64,000 nt of DNA. Source: Clostridiaceae bacterium (GTDB taxonomy: Bacteria > Bacillota > Clostridia > Lachnospirales > Lachnospiraceae). Below, piece after piece: positions 1 to 7,508 of this stretch; position 1 is the stretch's first letter; each line of letters opens with the position of its first letter. Under the pieces are notes generated by a model. The model worked only from the letters and a program-made list of their open reading frames with translations, had not been told where the DNA came from and searched no databases. The position numbers and the translations under genes are program-made. The stretch covers positions 1 to 64,000 of the forward strand of contig QXXC01000011.1 of the NCBI GenBank assembly GCA_009911305.1, read 5' to 3'.

Positions 1-54
1 TATAGTTATGTATAATTATATCATCTTTTAAACGCAAAGCGCCCGCGGCTGCGA

Positions 55-70
55 CATAATCCGCATTATG
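55..70. promoter_or_regulatory. Short palindrome upstream of HTH gene
   Basis: CATAAT and ATTATG arms flank a 4-base centre, 45 bases before the regulator start codon. A TATAAT-like hexamer lies at 11-16, so the palindrome would sit in the leader or just past a start site. It could be an autoregulatory operator for the HTH protein that follows; this is inference, and a 6-base arm can arise by chance. Confidence 0.25.
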
Positions 71-114
71 TGACAGATACGCCGGGCGCAGGGAAAATAA
101 GGGGGGATAACATC

Positions 115-453
115 ATGGGAAAAAAATCAACAGCCGTTCTGCCGCAGACAAAGGATATTCTGGAGAAGATGGGAGAGCAGATCAAGCTGGCTAGGCTGCG
201 GCGCGGGCTGTCGGCGGAGGCGGTGGCCAGGCAGGCGGGAATCAGCAGGACGACGATGTGCTCTGTGGAAAAGGGATCACCCTCTGTGGCGATTGGAATC
301 TATGCGTCGGTCCTGCACGTGATGAATGAGATGGACAGGGATCTGCTTTATATAGCCAGGGAGGATGAATTCGGCAGGAAGCTTCAGGATCTGTCGCTGA
401 TGGCAGGCAAACGGGGCAGAAGCGGGGACATACAGCGCTTGTTTCTAAAATAA
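115..453 (+). CDS. XRE-family HTH regulator, HipB-like, without hipA
   Basis: A 112-residue protein with one Cro/C1-type helix-turn-helix at about residues 19-75 (ARLRRGLSAEAVARQAGISR, then a recognition helix ending in EKG). The C-terminal tail EDEFGRKLQDL followed by basic residues resembles HipB-type antitoxins that pair with HipA kinases. The ATG at 115 is chosen because a purine-rich GGGGGG ribosome site precedes it; an ATG at 70 is in frame but has none. The next gene is the metabolic gene nifJ, so no HipA toxin follows. It may be an orphan antitoxin or a plain repressor. DNA binding is well supported; its target is unknown. Confidence 0.8.
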   Translation: MGKKSTAVLPQTKDILEKMGEQIKLARLRRGLSAEAVARQAGISRTTMCSVEKGSPSVAIGIYASVLHVMNEMDRDLLYIAREDEFGRKLQDLSLMAGKRGRSGDIQRLFLK

Positions 454-476
454 TACGCAGAACCGGGCAAATTCGT

Positions 477-504
477 TTGCATTTTAACAAAAAGTTGTTA
501 TAAT
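477..504 (+). promoter_or_regulatory. Putative sigma-A promoter of nifJ
   Basis: TTGCAT at 477-482 and TATAAT at 499-504 are separated by 16 bases and lie about 70 bases before the nifJ start. The position between two genes on the same strand fits a dedicated nifJ promoter. Confidence 0.55.
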
Positions 505-575
505 ATTATCAGGTAAATTTCCACAGAGGGGAAGTTACTTATACATTCACTATCGAGTAGGAGGAATATAGCACT

Positions 576-3500
576 ATGGCAAGAAAGATGAAAACCATGG
601 ATGGAAACCATGCCGCGGCGCATGCTTCATATGCATTTACCGACGTGGCTGCGATCTATCCGATCACCCCATCTTCTCCTATGGCAGAGGCCACAGACGA
701 ATGGGCGACAGACGGAAGAACCAATATGTTCGGCCACACGGTTCAGATCACGGAGATGCAGTCTGAGGCAGGCGCGGCGGGCGCTGTGCACGGCTCTCTG
801 GCGGCAGGCGCTCTGACCACGACCTACACCGCTTCCCAGGGTCTTCTGCTGATGATCCCGAACCTGTACAAGATTGCGGGCGAGCAGCTTCCGGGCGTAT
901 TCAACGTATCCGCGCGTGCCCTGGCAAGCCATGCGCTGTCCATTTTCGGCGATCATTCCGACATCTATGCATGCCGTCAGACCGGCTGCGCGATGCTCTG
1001 TGAATCCAGCGTTCAGGAGGTTATGGACTTAACGCCGGTTGCCCATCTGGCGGCGATCAAGGGCAAGGTGCCGTTTATCAACTTCTTTGACGGCTTCCGT
1101 ACTTCCCACGAGATTCAGAAGATTGAGACCTGGGATTACGAGGATCTGAAGGACATGGCTGATATGGACGCGATCGACGCTTTCCGTAAGAACGCGCTGA
1201 ATCCGAACCATCCCTGCCAGAGAGGTTCCGCTCAGAACCCGGATATCTTCTTCCAGGTAAGAGAGGCGTGCAATCCGTACTATGATGCTCTTCCGGCGAT
1301 TGTCCAGGAGTATATGGACAAGGTTAATGCAAAGATCGGCACGGATTATAAGCTGTTCAACTATTACGGCGCGCCGGATGCGGAGCACGTAATCATTGCC
1401 ATGGGTTCCATCAACGACACGATCGAGGAGACGATCGACTACCTGGTTGCACAGGGAAGAAAGGTCGGCGTTGTAAAGGTTCGTCTGTACAGGCCGTTCG
1501 TGGCAGGCGCGCTGGTTGACGCGATTCCGGACAGTGTAAAGCAGATTTCCGTATTAGACAGAACCAAAGAGCCGGGCTCTCTTGGCGAGCCGCTGTATCT
1601 TGACGTGGTTGCTGCCTTAAAGGGCACGAAGTTTGATCAGACTCCGATCTTCACCGGACGTTACGGCCTTGGTTCCAAGGACACCACGCCGGCCCAGGTG
1701 GTTGCGGTATTTGACAACACGCAGAAAAAGCAGTTCACCATCGGTATCGTGGACGATGTGACCAATCTTTCCCTTACGCTCGGCGCTCCGCTCGTTACGA
1801 CTCCGGAAGGGACCGTAAACTGTAAGTTCTGGGGTCTCGGCGCGGACGGTACGGTAGGCGCGAACAAGAACTCCATCAAGATCATCGGCGACAATACGGA
1901 CATGTACGCACAGGCGTATTTTGACTATGATTCCAAGAAGTCCGGCGGTGTGACGATGTCTCACTTACGTTTTGGCCACAAGCCGATTAAGTCCACGTAT
2001 TTAATCCGCAAGGCCAATTTCGTGGCCTGCCACAACCCGGCTTATATCCGCAAGTACAACATGGCGCAGGAGCTGGTGGACGGCGGAACCTTCCTCTTAA
2101 ACTGCCCGTGGGGCATGGAAGAGCTGGAAGAGCATTTACCGGGACAGGTAAAGAAGTTCATGGCGGATCACAACATCAAATTCTACACCATCGACGGTGT
2201 GAAGCTTGGTATTGAGACCGGCATGGGCCCGACACGTATCAACACCATCCTTCAGTCCGCATTCTTTAAGCTGGCTGCCATTATCCCGGAGGAGAGGGCG
2301 ATTGAGCTCATGAAGGCTGCTGCTCAGGCGACATACGGCCGCAAGGGTGAGGATGTGGTTAAGAAGAACTGGGCCGCTATCGACGCAGGCGCTCAGAACG
2401 TGGTGGAGATTCAGATTCCGGAGAGCTGGAAGAACGCGGCGGACGAGGGCCTTGAGATGACGCATGCATCCGAGGGCAGAGCGGACGTTGTGAAGTTCGT
2501 CAACACCATTCAGGCTGCTGTGAACGCGCAGGAGGGCGACAATCTGCCTGTATCTGCATTCAAGGATTACGTGGACGGAACCACGCCGTCCGGCTCCTCC
2601 GCATACGAGAAGCGCGGCATCGCCGTAAACGTTCCCGTATGGAATCCGGACAATTGTATCCAGTGTAACTTCTGTTCCTATGTTTGTCCGCACGCGGTTA
2701 TCCGCCCGATTGCCATGACGGAGGCAGAGGCCGGCGCGGCTCCGGAGACACAGAAGGTTCTGCCCATGACCGGTATGCCGGAGTATAAGTTTGCCATGAC
2801 CATTTCCGCCCTTGACTGCACGGGCTGCGGTTCCTGTGCAAATGTCTGCCCGGGCAAGAAGGGTGAGAAGGCGCTTACCATGCAGAGCCTGGCGAAGAAC
2901 CTGGATGCGCAGAAGGGCTTTGACTATGGCCAGACTCTGCCGCTCAAGCAGGATGTAATCGATAAATTCAAAGAGACGACGGTAAAGGGAAGCCAGTTCA
3001 AGCAGCCGCTTCTTGAGTTCTCCGGCGCATGCGCAGGCTGCGGCGAGACTCCGTACGCAAAGCTGATCACACAGCTCTTTGGCGACAGGATGTATATCGC
3101 CAATGCGACAGGCTGCTCCTCTATCTGGGGCAACTCCTCACCGTCCACTCCGTATACGGTAAACAAAGAGGGCAAGGGCCCGGCCTGGGATAACTCCCTG
3201 TTCGAGGACAACGCAGAGTTCGGCTACGGCATGCTGCTGGCTCAGAACGCGATCCGTGACGGCTTAAAGAAGAAGGTTGAGGAGGTAGCCGCGGCTTCCG
3301 AATCAGGCGCAGAGGTGAAGGCTGCCTGCAAGGAGTGGCTGGATACCTTCGGCATCGGCGCTCTCAACGGCGCTGCCACGGACAAGCTGGTTGCCGCTCT
3401 CGACGGCATTGACTGCCCGGTATGCAAAGAGATCGTGAAGAATAAGGACTTCCTGGCCAAGAAATCCCAGTGGATATTCGGCGGCGACGGATGGGCTTAT

Positions 3501-4109
3501 GACATCGGCTTCGGCGGCGTTGACCATGTGCTGGCGTCCGGCAAGGACATCAACATCATGGTTTACGACACAGAGGTTTACTCCAACACAGGCGGACAGT
3601 CCTCCAAGTCCACCCCGACCGGCGCAGTGGCGCAGTTCGCGGCTGGCGGTAAGGATGTGAAGAAGAAGGATATGGCTTCCATCGCCATGAGCTACGGCTA
3701 TGTGTATGTGGCGCAGATCTCCATGGGCGCAGACTATGCGCAGACAGTAAAGGCTCTGGCTGAAGCTGAGGCATATCCGGGTCCGTCCCTGATCATCGCT
3801 TACGCTCCGTGTATCAACCACGGCATCAAGAAGGGCATGGACAAGGCTCAGACCGAGGAGAAGCTGGCGGTAGAGTGCGGTTACTGGCATAACTTCCGCT
3901 TCAATCCGGCTGCGGAGAAGAAGTTCACCCTGGACAGCAAGGCTCCGACCGGCGACTACCAGGCATTCTTAAAGGGCGAGGTGCGCTATGCATCCCTGGC
4001 ACTTAAGAATCCGGAGCGGGCGAATGAGCTGTTTGCGAAGAATGAGGAAGCGGCGAAGGAGAGATTTGCTTATCTCAACAAGCTGGTTACTCTGTATGGG
4101 AATGAATAA
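576..4109 (+). CDS. nifJ: Pyruvate:ferredoxin (flavodoxin) oxidoreductase
   Basis: A 1177-residue single-chain enzyme, the usual length. It oxidatively decarboxylates pyruvate to acetyl-CoA and CO2 in the cytoplasm, passing electrons to ferredoxin, and is central to clostridial fermentation. The N-terminal transketolase-like domain holds YPITPSSPMAE; the middle carries two 4Fe-4S motifs (CIQCNFCSYVCP from about residue 694 and CTGCGSCANVCPG from about 748). The C-terminal thiamine-diphosphate domain has CAGCGETPY, GDGWAYDIGFGG near residue 970 and the NTGGQSSKSTPTG stretch. A GGAGGAATATA ribosome site precedes the ATG. It appears monocistronic, with its own promoter, and borders the AT-rich island on its 3' side. 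Confidence 0.98.
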   Translation: MARKMKTMDGNHAAAHASYAFTDVAAIYPITPSSPMAEATDEWATDGRTNMFGHTVQITEMQSEAGAAGAVHGSLAAGALTTTYTASQGLLLMIPNLYKIAGEQLPGVFNVSARALASHALSIFGDHSDIYACRQTGCAMLCESSVQEVMDLTPVAHLAAIKGKVPFINFFDGFRTSHEIQKIETWDYEDLKDMADMDAIDAFRKNALNPNHPCQRGSAQNPDIFFQVREACNPYYDALPAIVQEYMDKVNAKIGTDYKLFNYYGAPDAEHVIIAMGSINDTIEETIDYLVAQGRKVGVVKVRLYRPFVAGALVDAIPDSVKQISVLDRTKEPGSLGEPLYLDVVAALKGTKFDQTPIFTGRYGLGSKDTTPAQVVAVFDNTQKKQFTIGIVDDVTNLSLTLGAPLVTTPEGTVNCKFWGLGADGTVGANKNSIKIIGDNTDMYAQAYFDYDSKKSGGVTMSHLRFGHKPIKSTYLIRKANFVACHNPAYIRKYNMAQELVDGGTFLLNCPWGMEELEEHLPGQVKKFMADHNIKFYTIDGVKLGIETGMGPTRINTILQSAFFKLAAIIPEERAIELMKAAAQATYGRKGEDVVKKNWAAIDAGAQNVVEIQIPESWKNAADEGLEMTHASEGRADVVKFVNTIQAAVNAQEGDNLPVSAFKDYVDGTTPSGSSAYEKRGIAVNVPVWNPDNCIQCNFCSYVCPHAVIRPIAMTEAEAGAAPETQKVLPMTGMPEYKFAMTISALDCTGCGSCANVCPGKKGEKALTMQSLAKNLDAQKGFDYGQTLPLKQDVIDKFKETTVKGSQFKQPLLEFSGACAGCGETPYAKLITQLFGDRMYIANATGCSSIWGNSSPSTPYTVNKEGKGPAWDNSLFEDNAEFGYGMLLAQNAIRDGLKKKVEEVAAASESGAEVKAACKEWLDTFGIGALNGAATDKLVAALDGIDCPVCKEIVKNKDFLAKKSQWIFGGDGWAYDIGFGGVDHVLASGKDINIMVYDTEVYSNTGGQSSKSTPTGAVAQFAAGGKDVKKKDMASIAMSYGYVYVAQISMGADYAQTVKALAEAEAYPGPSLIIAYAPCINHGIKKGMDKAQTEEKLAVECGYWHNFRFNPAAEKKFTLDSKAPTGDYQAFLKGEVRYASLALKNPERANELFAKNEEAAKERFAYLNKLVTLYGNE

Positions 4110-4202
4110 GTGGTTGTAGGAAAGAATAAATCCTATCATGTATCATAAACGGCAGAATCGGGATATTGTCGGAAGAACCGGCAGTATTTGGATTTGCCGT
4201 AC

Positions 4203-4240
4203 TTATAGTGAACGACAAAATCATTTGTCGTTCACTATAA
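4203..4240. repeat. Perfect inverted repeat (17-base arms, 4-base loop)
   Basis: TTATAGTGAACGACAAA is followed after ATCA by its exact reverse complement. It sits 93 bases after nifJ, at the edge of the AT-rich island. There is no T-tract on the plus strand, so it is not a classical terminator for nifJ. The right arm recurs in altered form at 4331-4347. Confidence 0.85.
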
Positions 4241-4306
4241 TCTCTTCGGGGGATGCACATGATTTTTTCAAGGAAATATCTGCGTTTACACGCAGTGAAA
4301 ATCGAT

Positions 4307-4347
4307 GCAGCGAACGCCAAAAACAAAAATTTTTGTTGTTCACTATA
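4307..4347. repeat. Degenerate second copy of the palindrome
   Basis: The core ACAAAAATTTTTGT (4323-4336) is perfectly palindromic. The right side ends TTGTTGTTCACTATAA, one base different from the right arm at 4224-4240, and the left side (GCGAACGCCAAA) is a decayed left arm. The span 4203-4347 could be one small non-autonomous element with TTATAGTGAAC ends. The rest of the 340-base gap between nifJ and the next gene holds nothing recognisable. Confidence 0.6.
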
Positions 4348-4448
4348 AGAGGACAAGGATATGCAGACGTCTGTGACAGGGAATGAAATCCCTGCTTCTG
4401 CATATAATTAAGGTGAAGTCCGTATTTAAAATATAAGGAGAAAAAGCC

Positions 4449-4652
4449 ATGGGAATGAGAAGGACGATGGGTGGAGTAATGGATGAAACACAGACTACCC
4501 GCGTCATGTATGGACTGAATGAGAAGGGGAAGAGTTATTTTACTAACGACAGAAACCTTCAAAAAGCGTCAGAGGAAAAGCAATTGCCGGAAGAACAAGG
4601 GCAGAAGATAGATTATACGAAATTTTGTGAATTGAGAGAGATTGACTATTGA
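4449..4652 (+). CDS. Small hypothetical protein (67 residues)
   Basis: I do not recognise this protein. The ATG is preceded by AAGGAG at 4435-4440 with 8-base spacing, and a good rho-independent terminator follows the stop, so it looks like a real independent gene. It is polar, with no membrane segment, signal or Cys pair; the C-terminal half is charged (KASEEKQLPEEQGQK). Base composition is AT-rich like the operon downstream and unlike nifJ. It may belong to the same acquired island as the protease-cyclase pair, but a terminator separates them. Confidence 0.55.
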   Translation: MGMRRTMGGVMDETQTTRVMYGLNEKGKSYFTNDRNLQKASEEKQLPEEQGQKIDYTKFCELREIDY

Positions 4653-4657
4653 TAGGA

Positions 4658-4695
4658 ATGGCCCATGCGGATAATATTGCAGGGCCATTTTTTTG
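4658..4695 (+). terminator. Rho-independent terminator of the small gene
   Basis: AATGGCCC (4658-4665) pairs with GGGCCATT (4683-4690), followed by a run of seven Ts. It begins just after the stop codon of the 67-residue gene. Confidence 0.8.
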
Positions 4696-4754
4696 TCATG
4701 CAGGAAGATAAGTGTTTTGTAAAATATTATACACAACGATAAGGGAGAGAAAAA

Positions 4755-7508
4755 GTGGCATATAATGTGTGCAGGCCCATCATTTTATATAATGATTTTT
4801 TGCCTCCGGATGAGGAACCCCATAATAATTGGGATTATCTGGCTTTCGGATATTTTGATGGGATTGCTATAGGCGAGAATTTGTTAAAAAAAGCGGACGG
4901 GATCTTGGAACGTCTGTGGGAGCATGAGATTGAGCAGACCAAGGCTCTGAACGGCAGATTTTCGTCTCAGGTTTTATATGGCTTTCGATGTGAAGAGGAA
5001 ACCTGCGACGAAGATTTCTGGAACGATGCACAGAAAAAAGAAGGAAAACCGTATCCGTTTATATTTGTGACACTGATTCAGGAAAAGACAGAAAAATGGA
5101 AGACTTATAATACATGGAGGCAAGAATTAGAGGTAAATCTTACGGATTCCGGGAAACGAAAGGCGATTACATACCTTACACTGGATAACAACAGCCTGAT
5201 GCTGATTCTTATATGCCGCGACTATGAGGATGGAGCGCTGATTATAGACAGCTTTCACCGGGGGGATGATACGTCTCCTTTAAAGCATATTGGAATGGAA
5301 TTGTCATATAGTTTTACAATCGCCGCTGTCCGCAGACAGTTTCTGAATGACGAAGAAGCAATCCAGGGAATGCAGGGGCCGCCCGCGGGGCACGTATTTA
5401 TTTATGCAATTGAAAAAGAACCAAACAGTATCGAAGGGGTTCGCCGGAAAATCGAATGCGATTTACAAAAAGATGTAAAAAAGGAATCTATTCTTGGGTG
5501 CAATGATGAAGTGATTATTGCAGAAGACGTCCCATGGCGTGTGCTTTTAAAATGGTTTCAGGATGGAAACGGAATATTTAATCATAGCAGTAAGGAGTAT
5601 AGAAAGCGATTTATCGGCGTTACGACAATCATTGGACAGCGTCAGAATCTTGGAGGCGATTCGCAGGGAAGGGAAAGCGATAACAGCCTGTTTTCGTATA
5701 ATGCCCTGAGAAAGATGCTGGAAGAAATCGGGCAGATGGAAGAGACGAGATATCGGGAGTTGGAGAGATATCTGCGCCGGGTGATCAATTCTGTGCATAA
5801 ATTTGATAACGCTCCGGTTGAAGATTATTTGCTGTGCTCGTTGTTCATGCCAATCCGAATGGTTTTGGAGATATCTGCAAGTTTCAGAGACCCGAGCCAA
5901 GCTGACCGTCTGAAAAGATTAGAGGGAGATTTTTTTGACAGTTTTTACGAATTTGTTAAAGCGCTTAATCTTTGCGTACAAAATTCAAACCGTTCGGATC
6001 GGCAATTTACCCAGTCCTTGGATTTTAATGTTCAGATATACAGCATTCCTGTCCGTTTAAATGCATTTTATAACGCATTTATTTATAATGTGAGGCAGTT
6101 TCTCAATGATCCATGTGGGGAAGAAAAAAAGCATGAATATGAATTTCTTACATGCCCGGGGGTTGTGGATACTGTTCAGGTAAGCGAAATATTTAAAAAT
6201 ATGTTGGAAGGTAATCGCTTGTTTCTTGTAAATATTCCTGAGAATGAGATTTATGATATGCGTTTGATGTTAATTATGCTTGGACATGAAGTAGGACATT
6301 TTGTGGGAAAGAGGGTTCGGAACAGACCGGCAAGGAAAAAATATTCAGTAAAAGTTATATCTAAGATTACAACAGCATATTTTCGCATCAAACTGAAAAA
6401 ATATGTGAAACACAGTATGTCAGAATGTGATCATTTTCTTCAACCCCTAAAGGAGTATTGGCGGCATTTTGAGTCTGTTATGGAAAAATATTTGTTTGAA
6501 CAAATGGATAACCTGAAAGATTTGGATTATTTGAAAGAGTATAAATACCATAATTCCCAAAATGACCCGGCTCCTGCTGAAGAGTTTTGCAGTATGTATG
6601 AAAAATATGGCGAATATTCGCATGTACTCAGGGAAACTCTTGTAGACAGTGTAATTGATGTACTTCATGACCATAGGAAAGAATTGTTTGGCTATTTACA
6701 GGAAAAAGAATATTTATATGGCCTGGAACGAAAAAAGGATATTTCAAAAGCGGCAAAGAAGAGACAGCGTATATCTGAAGCTGTCGGGGATCTGATTATA
6801 GATGCAACAGGATATTCAATTTGGGACAGACAGAGCTTTTCTGTGATGTCTGCTGCCCACATGATGATGGATTTTTTTAAGGAATGTGAGGCAGATTTAG
6901 TTGCCATACTGATGCTTGAATTATCGTTTGAGGATTATCTCTATGCAATTTGGAAAAGTATCAGGGATCAGGGAGTCCAGAATTGGGAGATAGGAGGGGA
7001 AATGCTAATCCGCGTAGGACTGGTTACATGTTGCATGAGATATCCATCAGGGAAGACGCAGTTAGGATTTCATTGGGAAAATGACGAGTATGAGCGGGTT
7101 AAAAGCCAGGCAGACGAAGAGCTGAAAAAAATGAGCATGATTATTGAAAAATTTAGTCGTAAATATCTGAGTATAGAAACCTGTTATGTGAAATGTGAGC
7201 AAGCAAGAAGGACAGTAGATGTATTTTTTGACAGTGAGGTTCTGGAATTGCTTTTAAAATACCTTTTAACGTGTAGAGATACGTTTTATGATGAGTTGAG
7301 GGGGCAGCAGACGAAGAATGTCGATGTAACGGAACATTATGTCAGAATGCAGAAGATACAAAAGCACCTCAAGGATGTTTATAAATTATGCCGGGAAAAG
7401 AATGCGGAAAAGCTGGTTTTTGGGATACGGGAATTTGTTGAGGACTATAGACAGCAGCTATGGGAGGAAATTAGGGACTTTGCAGAAAGGAAGGTGGGAA
7501 ATGGCTGA
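4755..7508 (+). CDS. Large HExxH metalloprotease-like protein
   Basis: A 917-residue protein starting at GTG with AAGGGAGAG just upstream. Seen directly: a zincin motif H511-E-V-G-H515 inside a hydrophobic helix (LIMLGHEVGHF), and E710-C-E-A-D714, which matches the ExxAD helix that supplies the third zinc ligand in M48-like gluzincins. About 195 mainly helical, charged residues separate the two. The first 290 residues contain what look like two alpha/beta units, each ending in a hydrophobic strand and helix (around YLTLDNNSLMLILI and CNDEVIIAEDVPW); they could be sensor domains, which is inference. No signal peptide or membrane segment is seen, so it should be cytoplasmic. It overlaps the diadenylate cyclase gene by 8 bases, so the two are probably co-translated. 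I do not recognise the whole protein as a named family. Confidence 0.75.
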   Translation: MAYNVCRPIILYNDFLPPDEEPHNNWDYLAFGYFDGIAIGENLLKKADGILERLWEHEIEQTKALNGRFSSQVLYGFRCEEETCDEDFWNDAQKKEGKPYPFIFVTLIQEKTEKWKTYNTWRQELEVNLTDSGKRKAITYLTLDNNSLMLILICRDYEDGALIIDSFHRGDDTSPLKHIGMELSYSFTIAAVRRQFLNDEEAIQGMQGPPAGHVFIYAIEKEPNSIEGVRRKIECDLQKDVKKESILGCNDEVIIAEDVPWRVLLKWFQDGNGIFNHSSKEYRKRFIGVTTIIGQRQNLGGDSQGRESDNSLFSYNALRKMLEEIGQMEETRYRELERYLRRVINSVHKFDNAPVEDYLLCSLFMPIRMVLEISASFRDPSQADRLKRLEGDFFDSFYEFVKALNLCVQNSNRSDRQFTQSLDFNVQIYSIPVRLNAFYNAFIYNVRQFLNDPCGEEKKHEYEFLTCPGVVDTVQVSEIFKNMLEGNRLFLVNIPENEIYDMRLMLIMLGHEVGHFVGKRVRNRPARKKYSVKVISKITTAYFRIKLKKYVKHSMSECDHFLQPLKEYWRHFESVMEKYLFEQMDNLKDLDYLKEYKYHNSQNDPAPAEEFCSMYEKYGEYSHVLRETLVDSVIDVLHDHRKELFGYLQEKEYLYGLERKKDISKAAKKRQRISEAVGDLIIDATGYSIWDRQSFSVMSAAHMMMDFFKECEADLVAILMLELSFEDYLYAIWKSIRDQGVQNWEIGGEMLIRVGLVTCCMRYPSGKTQLGFHWENDEYERVKSQADEELKKMSMIIEKFSRKYLSIETCYVKCEQARRTVDVFFDSEVLELLLKYLLTCRDTFYDELRGQQTKNVDVTEHYVRMQKIQKHLKDVYKLCREKNAEKLVFGIREFVEDYRQQLWEEIRDFAERKVGNG

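Noticed and set aside
4087-4386. Small frames on both strands across the 4.2-kb palindromes
   Set aside because: Their peptides repeat SERQ...FTI because they translate the palindrome arms; no ribosome site.
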